Shown: in pieces, positions 15,411 to 22,777 of the stretch | Layout: each line of letters opens with the position of its first letter | Numbering within the stretch: position 1 is the stretch's first letter | DNA from: a virus | IMG/VR virus record: IMGVR_UViG_3300023174_000456 | Coordinates: 1-31,702 of that record | Reading direction: 5' to 3' (one strand) | Length of the DNA: 31,702 bases | Made by a program: the position numbers and the translations under genes | The notes under the pieces: model-generated | Told to the model about the DNA's origin: nothing | What the model saw: only the letters and a program-made list of their open reading frames with translations | Databases searched by the model: none

Positions 15411-15989
15411 ATGAAATCAATTTACGACATCGACCTCAAGTCATGGGATGGCGAACGAGATATCCTCAAGGACTGTGAAGGTAAGGTAACGTTAATCATT
15501 AATACGACTGGACACTGTGGAAACGCACCTCAGTTTGGAATTATTGAGGGTCTTTATCAGAAATATAAGGACCTTGGATTCAACGTTGTTGCTGTTCCTA
15601 CAAATGATTTTTGCGGCGGTGGAGTTACATACGGAGAGTACGCAGACGGTGTAAGAGATGCAAAGCACGCAAGGGATTATGGTGTTGACGAATGGAACGC
15701 TTCGTTTGATTTCTCCGAATTAATTGTTTCATGGCACGAAAAGCAAGAAGAAAGAAAAAACACGCCACATGAGTTGTATCAAAACCTTATGACAAATGAG
15801 GAAAAAAGACTTAAGCAAGATATGACTGGGAACTTTGAAAAGTTTCTAATTAACAAAAAAGGCGAAAGAGTAGCAAGACTTACCAACGGTGTACTTCTTG
15901 AGTATGCGTACAATGACGGTTATTGCGAGTCTCCAGAAGTTGAGCTTGAAAAACTATCTAAAATGATTGAAGACGAGTTAGCAAAATGA
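15411..15989 (+). CDS. Glutathione-peroxidase-like thioredoxin-fold protein
   Basis: A 192-aa protein. It starts SIYDIDLKSWDGERDILKDC, EGKVTLIINTTGHCGNAPQF, then GIIEGLYQKYKDLGFNVVAV and PTNDFCGGG. This follows the GPx layout ('SIYD....DG......GKV.LIVN.AS.CG.T.Q...L..LY..Y...GF.V..FP.NQF'). Cys36 sits at the peroxidatic Cys/Sec position. Of the other tetrad positions, Asn65 and Asn141 (TGNFEKFLI) appear kept, the Gln is Asp66 and the Trp before NFEKFL is Gly. The segment 70-135 differs from canonical GPx. It may reduce hydroperoxides or act as a thiol oxidoreductase. It lies 4 bases after the PxFP adhesin and is ATGA-coupled to the second GPx-like gene. Confidence 0.75.
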   Translation: MKSIYDIDLKSWDGERDILKDCEGKVTLIINTTGHCGNAPQFGIIEGLYQKYKDLGFNVVAVPTNDFCGGGVTYGEYADGVRDAKHARDYGVDEWNASFDFSELIVSWHEKQEERKNTPHELYQNLMTNEEKRLKQDMTGNFEKFLINKKGERVARLTNGVLLEYAYNDGYCESPEVELEKLSKMIEDELAK

Positions 15990-16879
15990 CAACCATTGAT
16001 ACATATCTAAAAGGTGACTATAAAAAAGCTTACGAAGTCGTTCACCCTGTTTCCCTTTACGACATTCCAATTGCTTCCGCAGACGGAAAAATCAAAGATT
16101 TATTTGCTGGTAGAAAAGGCAAAGTAACGCTTATATTCAACTGTGCTGCTGGTTGTGGAAATATCCCACAACATGGAATCATTGAGCGGTTGAATCAGCG
16201 TTACGCTAATGAAAAAGACTTTGACATCATCGCTGTGGTCGTGGACGACTTTCAGTGCCACGGATACAAAGAATTTCAAGATGGGATTGCCTCGTACTGC
16301 CAAGTCAATGGCCTTAATGTGTCAGTCGGTGAATTTGCCAAGGAGTATGCTGAGGAAAATTTTGGCACTACTTTTGAGTTTTCAGAACTCACAAACGCCA
16401 GATTTGACAAAGTTACATATGAATCAGATTTTGCCCCAAATACGGAAATAAATCAAACTCAAAATTCTCTTTGGTATTACCTAACCGAAGGCTACAAGGC
16501 AACAGTAAACAAACTAGGAATACCATATACGGGAGAAGTGGTTCCTTGGTCAAAAGGACAAGAAGAACATCTTGGTGGGGATGCCATAGCGGCAATGCCA
16601 ATAACGGGTAATTTTACAAAATTTTTGATTAATAGAACCGGAACCACAACAAAGCGATATTCCAACGGCTTCCTGCTTGGTGAGAGAGACGTAAATGGGG
16701 AAATCTATCCATGGTTGGAAGAGAAACTTCTTGAAGATGGTCGAAAAGACTGGAACCCATTTTTGGGCGTGAAAGAAGATGGTCAGCCTTGGGTAAATCC
16801 ACAGGTCAAAGAAAAGGGTGTTGACCTGTCGCTTGAACTAATCAGCAGGGATATTGACGAATTCCTTGGTCAGGCATAA
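15986..16879 (+). CDS. Glutathione-peroxidase-like protein, enlarged
   Basis: A 297-aa relative of the preceding protein. Residues 21-95 read VSLYDIPIASADGKIKDLF, KGKVTLIFNCAAGCGNIPQH, GIIERLNQRYANEKDFDIIA, with Cys57 at the peroxidatic position, and ITGNFTKFLINRTG at 206-219 gives the closing GPx motif (the usual Trp is Gly, Asn209 kept). Between them is an insertion of ~100 residues (EFAKEYAEENFGTTFEFSEL ... WYYLTEGYKATVNKLGIPYT), and the C-terminus is extended. It is longer than a normal GPx (~160-200 aa). Catalytic competence is uncertain because two tetrad positions deviate. It ends 26 bases before the first oxygenase gene. Confidence 0.7.
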   Translation: MTTIDTYLKGDYKKAYEVVHPVSLYDIPIASADGKIKDLFAGRKGKVTLIFNCAAGCGNIPQHGIIERLNQRYANEKDFDIIAVVVDDFQCHGYKEFQDGIASYCQVNGLNVSVGEFAKEYAEENFGTTFEFSELTNARFDKVTYESDFAPNTEINQTQNSLWYYLTEGYKATVNKLGIPYTGEVVPWSKGQEEHLGGDAIAAMPITGNFTKFLINRTGTTTKRYSNGFLLGERDVNGEIYPWLEEKLLEDGRKDWNPFLGVKEDGQPWVNPQVKEKGVDLSLELISRDIDEFLGQA

Positions 16880-16885
16880 ACATTA

Positions 16886-16904
16886 AAATAAGATAGTCTT
16901 ATTT
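16886..16904 (+). promoter_or_regulatory. Perfect inverted repeat before the oxygenase genes
   Basis: AAATAAGA - TAG - TCTTATTT is an exact 8-bp inverted repeat with a 3-base loop. It ends one base before the ATG at 16906 and fills most of the short gap after the second GPx-like gene. No SD is present; the arm occupies the place where one would be. It could be a weak terminator, a regulator site, or an RNA hairpin that limits initiation of the first oxygenase. An AT-rich -10-like GATAGT lies inside it. Confidence 0.5.
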
Positions 16905-16905
16905 C

Positions 16906-17523
16906 ATGGATTCGCCTTGGAAGATAGAACCGGGATTTTTTGGAACTGGTCCAGAAAATATCCATATCATCAAGAATTTCATTGATAAAAAAGATGCGTC
17001 TACCATCTCGTTGTTTGCTCGGACCATAAAAGAATGGTCGAATGGTTCAGACACGGATGTCTTTGACGAAAATGGCGTCTGCACCTACAATGCCGCATAT
17101 TGGAATAACAGGCAGTGCACCGCAGATATTTTACAAAGAATCAATAAGGAGGTATACGACCTTATTGATTTCTATCTCGACAAGATGGCCGTGACTGCGG
17201 GTGAGATTTTTAATTGCAAACTACAGAAACGACCACCATGCATAGTTAGGTGGTTCGGCGGAATTGAACAACGTCCGCACGCCGACAAACAAATGAACGA
17301 TGGTTCACCAAACCCATTTCCCACATATGACATCAACTCCCTTTTTTATTGGAACGACGACTTTGAGGGCGGAGAGCTTTACTACCCCGAACACGACATC
17401 GTTGTAAATCCCGAGCCAGGCCTTGCCGTAATACATCCTGGAGATATCAACTACTTACACGGAGTCAAGATGATTGAGAGTGGTGAGCGCTACACGTCAC
17501 CAGCGTTCTTTACGGTTGAATAA
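16906..17523 (+). CDS. 2OG-Fe(II) oxygenase, prolyl-4-hydroxylase-like (1)
   Basis: A 205-aa protein with the double-stranded beta-helix signature. The metal ligands are H125-A-D127 (QRPHADKQMNDG) and H185 (INYLHGVKMIESGERY), and R195 should bind the 2-oxoglutarate C5 carboxylate. The central FYWNDDFEGGELYY (148-160) is the hallmark strand-turn of this P4H-like group. Enzymes with this core hydroxylate a C-H bond using O2 and 2-oxoglutarate. The substrate is unknown; Pro in the neighbouring adhesin is the obvious candidate. It is the first of twelve oxygenase genes in the window and is followed by the next after one base. Confidence 0.85.
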   Translation: MDSPWKIEPGFFGTGPENIHIIKNFIDKKDASTISLFARTIKEWSNGSDTDVFDENGVCTYNAAYWNNRQCTADILQRINKEVYDLIDFYLDKMAVTAGEIFNCKLQKRPPCIVRWFGGIEQRPHADKQMNDGSPNPFPTYDINSLFYWNDDFEGGELYYPEHDIVVNPEPGLAVIHPGDINYLHGVKMIESGERYTSPAFFTVE

Positions 17524-17524
17524 T

Positions 17525-18187
17525 ATGGGACACGAACCGCTTCAAATAAACACACCGCGAATAGGTTTGTTTGTCGACTACTTGCCAGAAGAAGAGTGGA
17601 AAGTAGTAAAAGAATATTGCGAAAACAATGAAGACAAATTTGAGTTTGTTGGTCACAATCCAGAGATTGGTTGGAAGAAAAAAACTCATTCAAGTAATCC
17701 GGGGATAACTTTTCAAACGTCTTTCCTGCCAACCAAGGATGAAATTATTTTTGGTGGCTACATGACAAACGGTGACAACTACAAAATTTCCATGCATGAG
17801 CCGGAAGATGCACAGGTTAACAAAATTCTGTCGTGGATGTTGATAAATGTTAGAGACACAATAAAGGAAACTTACGGAAATAAGACCTATTTTGAAAGTG
17901 GTCCCTGGCTGTCAATGGCTAAAAAAGGCGACAACATGGGACTGCACTGTGACGGAGTATTTTTGGACAAGGTTGGCGCAGTCACCGACTTTTCTTGCGT
18001 TTATTATGTCAACGACGACTACGAGGGCGGTGAACTATACATGCCAATCCTTGGACTATCGATAAAACCAAAAGCTAATTCTCTGCTGATTTGGTCTCAC
18101 ACTTGGCACGAAGATATGGCCCATGGCGTGAAACCGATTACCTCCGGTACTCGTTATATGTCGCAAGGCTTCTTTACAACTGTATAG
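17525..18187 (+). CDS. 2OG-Fe(II) oxygenase, prolyl-4-hydroxylase-like (2)
   Basis: I start at the ATG at 17525, just after the previous stop, rather than at 17474 inside the upstream gene. This gives 220 aa. Metal ligands are H141-C-D143 (MGLHCDGVFLD) and H200 (DMAHGVKPITSGTRY), with R210 for 2-oxoglutarate. VYYVNDDYEGGELYMPILGL (159-178) is the family hallmark. The N-terminal 120 residues are unlike those of the other paralogues except for the placement of helices. All catalytic residues are present, so it should be active. Substrate inferred only from context. Confidence 0.85.
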   Translation: MGHEPLQINTPRIGLFVDYLPEEEWKVVKEYCENNEDKFEFVGHNPEIGWKKKTHSSNPGITFQTSFLPTKDEIIFGGYMTNGDNYKISMHEPEDAQVNKILSWMLINVRDTIKETYGNKTYFESGPWLSMAKKGDNMGLHCDGVFLDKVGAVTDFSCVYYVNDDYEGGELYMPILGLSIKPKANSLLIWSHTWHEDMAHGVKPITSGTRYMSQGFFTTV

Positions 18188-18196
18188 AATAGGGCA

Positions 18197-18862
18197 ATGG
18201 AAACCAAAACACTCAGCGACCCACGCCTAGGGATTTTGCTCTACAAAAATGCACTACCAAAAGAGCTGGACATAGTCAATCGCCTAGAGGCGACTATAGG
18301 AAATAGTACGACAATGCCGTTTATGTGGTGCGAGGCGCTTGTCGGGTACTCTCAAAAAATGCCAGAGTACCGAGATTGTGTTGATTGCAAAATTGGAACA
18401 ACACACATCGACCATCTTCATCAGTACCCGCAATTTGCAGAGCTAAAAAACATATACACAGATACAGCAAATGCCATACGTGCCTGCATGAACGATTATC
18501 AAAGTCGTTACAACATAAATATGGAGTACATGGAAGCCATCAATTTCATTCGGTATAAAGAAAATCAACATTTTCAAGTACATACAGACCATGGTTTTTC
18601 TTACACATGCACAGTCTCATCTGTTGTATATTTCAACGATGATTATGAAGGTGGGGAACTGTGGTTTCCGTATCTGGACCTAACGTTTAAGCCGGCAGCT
18701 GGTGACATTGTTATGTTTCCTTCGACTTTTATTTATGCCCACGCAGCAAAACCTGTTACTAGCGGAACAAAATACTCAGGTGTAACGATGTTTGATTACA
18801 ACGACAGAAATCATGACATCAAGGGAAGCTACGATGGCGTCAAGGCCCCAGCTGTTCAATAA
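18197..18862 (+). CDS. 2OG-Fe(II) oxygenase, prolyl-4-hydroxylase-like (3), Lys at co-substrate site
   Basis: A 221-aa protein. It has H129-T-D131 (FQVHTDHGFSYT), H182 (IYAHAAKPVTSGTKYSG) and the hallmark VVYFNDDYEGGELWFPYLDL (143-162). The position that carries Arg in its neighbours is Lys192 (SGTKYS). Collagen-type prolyl 4-hydroxylases also use Lys here to bind 2-oxoglutarate, so the change is compatible with activity. An RBS-like AGGG precedes the ATG. The stop overlaps the start of the dehydrogenase gene (TAATG). Confidence 0.85.
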   Translation: METKTLSDPRLGILLYKNALPKELDIVNRLEATIGNSTTMPFMWCEALVGYSQKMPEYRDCVDCKIGTTHIDHLHQYPQFAELKNIYTDTANAIRACMNDYQSRYNINMEYMEAINFIRYKENQHFQVHTDHGFSYTCTVSSVVYFNDDYEGGELWFPYLDLTFKPAAGDIVMFPSTFIYAHAAKPVTSGTKYSGVTMFDYNDRNHDIKGSYDGVKAPAVQ

Positions 18863-19410
18863 TGGCCGTTATAGGGATTTATTCACCAGGAGCCATGGGC
18901 TCTACCCTTGCTTACTCCTGCTCTCTAATGGGGCACAAAACAATATGGGCATCAGAGGGTCGTTCTGAAAAAACCATAATTCGTGCAAAAAAATTTGGGA
19001 TAGAAGATGTTGTTTCACTTAAAAACCTTTTAGAAAAAAGTGATTTTATATTCTCGATTGCCAGCAATTTTGACGCATTTGAATTTGCTCAAGTTGTTGG
19101 ATTAAGTGGTTTTAAAGGTATTTACGTTGATTTCAATACCATGTATACGGATACCGACGGAAGTGAGCTTGAAAACATACTTGCCCAAAACAACATAAGG
19201 TATACCGAAGGGGCACTTCGTGGTTGGCCGATAAAAGAGCCAGGCGAAGTAAACACCAGCGAAAAAACAATGTACCTATCAGGCCCATATGCTGATTCGG
19301 TGAAAGAGTTGTTTGGTGGTTTTTGGAGAATAAGAACCTTGCCAAAATCAGCAAAATTATTGAACCGCGTTCTTGCAGAGGAGATGGCAATTCTTTATGG
19401 TCAAAGTTAA
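18862..19410 (+). CDS. Beta-hydroxyacid dehydrogenase-like protein, C-terminally short
   Basis: A 182-aa protein. IGIYSPGAMGSTLAYSCSLM (4-23) is the NAD(P)-binding GxxGxMG loop of the 6PGDH/HIBADH family. DFIFSIASNFDA matches strand 4 and IYVDFNTMYTDTDG (87-100) the 'DmST' loop. YTEGALRGWP corresponds to the substrate motif. K165 and N168 (PKSAKLLNRVLAEEMAI) sit where the catalytic Lys and Asn of the family are. Full family members are ~290 aa with an all-helical C-terminal domain, but this one stops just after the first helix of that domain. It could act on a small hydroxyacid or imine, or it may serve only as an NAD(P)-binding domain. It overlaps the next gene by 14 bases. Confidence 0.7.
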   Translation: MAVIGIYSPGAMGSTLAYSCSLMGHKTIWASEGRSEKTIIRAKKFGIEDVVSLKNLLEKSDFIFSIASNFDAFEFAQVVGLSGFKGIYVDFNTMYTDTDGSELENILAQNNIRYTEGALRGWPIKEPGEVNTSEKTMYLSGPYADSVKELFGGFWRIRTLPKSAKLLNRVLAEEMAILYGQS

Positions 19411-20101
19411 TTTAAAACGAACCTACAACAACCCGCCAGAGATTCGACAATCAAGAATCAATCGCGACTGGATGGATGAGACATACAAAAAACACGCATA
19501 TCAATGCCTACCGATGACTGTTGCAAACGTCTATGGATGGGAATTGGTTCTTCCACAAACAGTTGTTGCTCAATGGGACGGTGGTAATACTGTTCCATCC
19601 ATTCTTGAGGGTGAGTCATACGGCGGAAGGCAATTGGCTTACGGCGGAATTGTTGGCATGGTTTCATTTTCTACTGGTTGGATTTTTGGAACCGAGCCTG
19701 GATATGAGACATTCATCGGTGGCTCACCAAATTATGTCAGAGACGATGCTCAGGCGCTATCCGCAATCATTCCAAGCAGCTGGTGGCCAGATGAGTTTCA
19801 GATGAACTGGAAGATAAACAAAGTTGGCGAACCTGTCGTATTTGAGGCCGGCACGCCATTTATGTTTTTTTCAATCTTTCAAAGCACGGTTTTGGAAAAT
19901 GTAAATTTTACTGTTGACAACCTTTGGGACGACAAAGAACTGATGGATTCTCGTCAAAAGTACGGTGATTTAAAAATGAAAAACAACCAAGAGCAGCCCT
20001 GGACCTGGACAAAGGGTATAAAAACAGGTCTTGATGCTGATGGAAATAAAATTGGTCCTACATTTACAGGAATGCCAAAACTTCAAATCCCAGGCCAGTA
20101 A
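19397..20101 (+). CDS. DUF6065-like protein
   Basis: I start at the ATG at 19397, which has AGAGGAG 12 bases upstream inside the dehydrogenase gene. The product is 234 aa. It contains RDWMDETYKKHAYQCLPMTV, ANVYGWELVLPQTVVAQWDG, GWIFGTEPGYETFIGGSPNY and IPSSWWPDEFQMNWKINKVG followed by a 'FEAGTPFMFFSIFQ' segment. I recognise this order as that of DUF6065, a beta-rich family of unknown function. It has no obvious catalytic motif to me. Its place among oxygenases suggests a shared pathway, perhaps as a binding partner. Confidence 0.65.
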   Translation: MVKVNLKRTYNNPPEIRQSRINRDWMDETYKKHAYQCLPMTVANVYGWELVLPQTVVAQWDGGNTVPSILEGESYGGRQLAYGGIVGMVSFSTGWIFGTEPGYETFIGGSPNYVRDDAQALSAIIPSSWWPDEFQMNWKINKVGEPVVFEAGTPFMFFSIFQSTVLENVNFTVDNLWDDKELMDSRQKYGDLKMKNNQEQPWTWTKGIKTGLDADGNKIGPTFTGMPKLQIPGQ

Positions 20102-20103
20102 CA

Positions 20104-20721
20104 ATGTCAATGCTCAATTACAAAGACTTGCTAACGAGAAACGTACATGTCGTTAATGACTTTGCAACCGATGATGAGCTGTCAAAAATCCTTGATAAAT
20201 GCAATGAGTTTTTGGACTGGGATAACACTTGGCAAGAACATATTGACGGACAGAGATACACCGAAAGACCAGACTGCCAGGAACGCGCTGCTGTTTCTTC
20301 TAGGGCGCTCTCACTTGTGTCCGCGACAGTTGGTAGGAGATTGTGTTTTCTGTATGAGCCATATCTGAGAAAATACCCACCGGGCTCGTATCTTAAGATG
20401 CATGCAGACTCAGAGGGTTATTACGGGAGCAGTCCAGAGCCGCTTAAAAACTACAACCCAGATAATCAAATGTCTGAAGTTCTCAATGAATACTCATCAA
20501 TCCTGTACCTCAACGACGACTACCAGGGCGGAGAGTTATATTTCGAAGAGCTCGACCTGCTAATTAAGCCAAAAGTTAATCAGCTAGTATTCTTCCCAAG
20601 CGGTTCTGAATTTAGGCATGAAGTCAAGCCCGTGCTCAGTGGAGATAGGTACACTCTTGCCTCTTTTTATACGACTGATAAGATTGTTGGCCTGCACGAG
20701 AGGATACGAGAACTTATATGA
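20104..20721 (+). CDS. 2OG-Fe(II) oxygenase, prolyl-4-hydroxylase-like (4)
   Basis: A 205-aa protein. YPPGSYLKMHADSEGYYG gives H100-A-D102. ILYLNDDYQGGELYFEELDL (133-152) is the hallmark, and SEFRHEVKPVLSGDRYTLAS gives H172 and R182. It is the closest in the window to the typical bacterial/phage P4H shape, including 'RKYPPGSYLKMHAD' where the family has 'RY..G..f..H.D'. All ligands are intact. The stop is ATGA-coupled to a small gene. Confidence 0.9.
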   Translation: MSMLNYKDLLTRNVHVVNDFATDDELSKILDKCNEFLDWDNTWQEHIDGQRYTERPDCQERAAVSSRALSLVSATVGRRLCFLYEPYLRKYPPGSYLKMHADSEGYYGSSPEPLKNYNPDNQMSEVLNEYSSILYLNDDYQGGELYFEELDLLIKPKVNQLVFFPSGSEFRHEVKPVLSGDRYTLASFYTTDKIVGLHERIRELI

Positions 20722-20933
20722 AACTTGGAAAATATGACTCTTTAATGGCAAAGAATCGCGCTGCACGGTTCTTGACTGCGTCAATCGGGGAAATGAGTCA
20801 GTTGATGGCAAGCGAGAACATGGCTCCTGTCTATTCTGGGGAAAATCCACACGAAGAAGGAACCATAGAGCACAATGCTTTTATGCTCATATCAAATGAG
20901 TACTCCGCATTGGAGGCACTGAAAGATGGATGA
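20718..20933 (+). CDS. Small unknown protein (71 aa)
   Basis: A soluble, mixed-charge 71-aa protein (KLGKYDSLMAKNRAARFLTA ... NAFMLISNEYSALEALKDG) with no motif I recognise; it looks mostly helical. It overlaps both neighbours by a few bases (ATGA with the upstream oxygenase), so it is part of the operon. I do not assign a function. Confidence 0.6.
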   Translation: MKLGKYDSLMAKNRAARFLTASIGEMSQLMASENMAPVYSGENPHEEGTIEHNAFMLISNEYSALEALKDG

Positions 20934-21117
20934 GTCTCAGGATTTCAAAATGAGCACCAGAAAAGGTGAAGCGATAACAGACACTGAAGAGTGGGATAAC
21001 GAGATTATTGAGTGGGACCCAAGCACTGGTGTTTACTATGTTGCCGGGAAGCCAGTGTCAATGTGTCAAGGTGTAGCAATGTTCGATGTTAAAGAGGAAA
21101 AAGATGAGCAAGTATGA
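20926..21117 (+). CDS. Small acidic unknown protein (63 aa)
   Basis: A 63-aa acidic protein (net charge clearly negative) with TEEWDNEIIEWDPSTGVYYV as its central strand-rich segment and a charged tail (FDVKEEKDEQV). It overlaps the gene before it by 8 bases and the next by 14. No domain is recognised. Its operon position and overlaps argue that it is expressed. Confidence 0.55.
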   Translation: MDESQDFKMSTRKGEAITDTEEWDNEIIEWDPSTGVYYVAGKPVSMCQGVAMFDVKEEKDEQV

Positions 21118-21385
21118 CCCAATTGCTGATTTAGAGTATCGCTCTGAACAGCTTGCAGCGTACCTATTCATACTCGGATTTGACGAATCACGATTTAATG
21201 AGGTCACAATAGACGACTGCATCAACGCAATTCGAGACAGATACCGCTATGACCATGACACCGAAATTAATTCAGCTGTTAAAGACTACATAAAAAGACA
21301 AAACATCACACTGACAAGAAATGTCCGCCGTGCCTGGTTTGATGTCCAGGTGGCATTGCATGAGGTTCAAAATGGAACAAAATAA
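21104..21385 (+). CDS. Small unknown protein (93 aa)
   Basis: I start at the ATG at 21104 because AGAGGAAAA lies directly upstream. An in-frame ATG at 21086 would give six extra residues. The product (SKYDPIADLEYRSEQLAAYL ... DDCINAIRDRYRYDHDTEIN ... VKDYIKRQNITLTRNVRRAW) is helical and charged, with no recognised domain. It overlaps the following methyltransferase-like gene by 14 bases. Confidence 0.6.
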   Translation: MSKYDPIADLEYRSEQLAAYLFILGFDESRFNEVTIDDCINAIRDRYRYDHDTEINSAVKDYIKRQNITLTRNVRRAWFDVQVALHEVQNGTK

Positions 21386-22106
21386 GAGGTACGAACCGGA
21401 AGTATCTTTTGACTTCAGCTCACTTCAGTTTGACTGGGAGCAATACGCAGACCAGTGCAACCGCGAAGATGGTGGACATTCTGTCGCTATAGCTGAATAT
21501 CTTTTTAACGAGGTAGGCATTGATAGAAGGAATATTGCCACTGGCGGAGCAAGCGACTACGAGTTTGTGGTTCACTACCCAAGACCGAACCTATCAAGTG
21601 CGTATGGTCAAGCTCAGTGGATGTCAATCCTTTTGATTCTCGGCATCATGGACATCTCTAAGAAGAAGAATGTATTGGCAGTTTCTGGCGGTCTAGATAG
21701 ATTCAGATTGAAGGTGTTCAAGTCGCTCCACGGCGCAAACATCACATTTCTGAATAACAAAAAACTTAGTTTGTACGAGAAATTCCAGGACCCTATTGAC
21801 CACTATGACGTTGTCACTATGCAGGATTTTGAGAAACATGTAAACAAAAAATACGACATGATGCTTGCTTGGTCCCAGGACATGGAGAACCCGCTAATTC
21901 CCATTAGCGCCTTTGTTGACAGGCTTGAAGATAATGGTGTTTTAATAATCCAGAACACCTCTGACAGCATGTTTTTATACAACAACCACACAAAGGCAAC
22001 TCCAATCTGGGGCTACCACGAAGCGCTAAAAAGGATGGGTGGTTGCAGCGTCTACCACATACCTGTATTTTATGGAATAACTCTTGTTGTTAAGAGTCCA
22101 CAATGA
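21372..22106 (+). CDS. Methyltransferase-like Rossmann protein (tentative)
   Basis: I use the ATG at 21372 (244 aa) rather than one 51 bases upstream in the previous gene. The C-terminal half has the alternating strands of a class I methyltransferase: KKNVLAVSGGLDRFRLKVF (strand and helix), ANITFLNNKK, YDVVTMQDF, then YDMMLAWSQDMENPLIPISA and LEDNGVLIIQNTSDSMF, the usual 'yD.i......l..l...L..gGvlii.n' run. A clear motif I GxGxG is missing, so SAM binding is not certain. It is ATGA-coupled to an oxygenase gene. A role in methylating a hydroxylated or glycosylated product is speculation. Confidence 0.45.
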   Translation: MEQNKRYEPEVSFDFSSLQFDWEQYADQCNREDGGHSVAIAEYLFNEVGIDRRNIATGGASDYEFVVHYPRPNLSSAYGQAQWMSILLILGIMDISKKKNVLAVSGGLDRFRLKVFKSLHGANITFLNNKKLSLYEKFQDPIDHYDVVTMQDFEKHVNKKYDMMLAWSQDMENPLIPISAFVDRLEDNGVLIIQNTSDSMFLYNNHTKATPIWGYHEALKRMGGCSVYHIPVFYGITLVVKSPQ

Positions 22107-22777
22107 TTGTAAAAGATAACGCCATTGGCGATTCTTTGTACAAAGAGGTACTGGCTGATGAACTGTTCTTTCCAGAATCAATGGGTTCTGACGAAAGATT
22201 AGCTACAGAATTAAATTCATACCACTATGAGAAGTCAAGCTGTTTTGCCCCATACATGTTTTGGGATGGATGGTGGGCCTCCCCGGCCAATACGTTAAGA
22301 AAGAAGGTCGTCCAGTCAATTTGGGAAGAAAACCTGCCCTGCGATACAAGCGAAATACTTGGAATTGAGTACTGGACCAGAACCTATCTTCCTGGTCAAT
22401 ACCTGGACGTGCACGTTGACGAAGACACTTTTCTTTATCAAGATTCAAAGACGTTCAGTGGTCCGTTGACTGGCTCGATATTCTATGGTGTCGACAATTA
22501 TGAAGGTGGTTTTGTTGAAATATACAACAAAGCGATTTTGAAAGATGGGGAAAAACTGGCCATTGAGGCTGAAAATATTAACGCCCTATTAGTTCCAGTT
22601 GAAGAGCGCGAAAGAATTGCTTACAAAGGCAACCGAGTAATCATCTTTGATACTGGCCATGTTGTTCATGGAACTACGCCTGCAAAAAGCGGAATTAGAC
22701 AAGTCATGGTAACAAATGTGTGGCATCGCAACAATCCCCCAACAGCTTTAAGATTGGGAGAATTTTTTTATGAGTGA
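22103..22777 (+). CDS. 2OG-Fe(II) oxygenase, prolyl-4-hydroxylase-like (5), divergent
   Basis: A 224-aa protein. LPGQYLDVHVDEDTFLYQD gives H104-V-D106, and DTGHVVHGTTPAKSGIRQVM gives H189 (or H186) and R199. The usual hallmark is replaced by IFYGVDNYEGGFVEIYNK (126-143), keeping only NYEGG. A ~25-residue insertion (LKDGEKLAIEAENINALLVP) follows. The ligand set is complete, so it should bind iron and 2-oxoglutarate, but the altered sheet suggests a different substrate from its neighbours. It overlaps the next gene by 8 bases. Confidence 0.75.
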   Translation: MIVKDNAIGDSLYKEVLADELFFPESMGSDERLATELNSYHYEKSSCFAPYMFWDGWWASPANTLRKKVVQSIWEENLPCDTSEILGIEYWTRTYLPGQYLDVHVDEDTFLYQDSKTFSGPLTGSIFYGVDNYEGGFVEIYNKAILKDGEKLAIEAENINALLVPVEERERIAYKGNRVIIFDTGHVVHGTTPAKSGIRQVMVTNVWHRNNPPTALRLGEFFYE

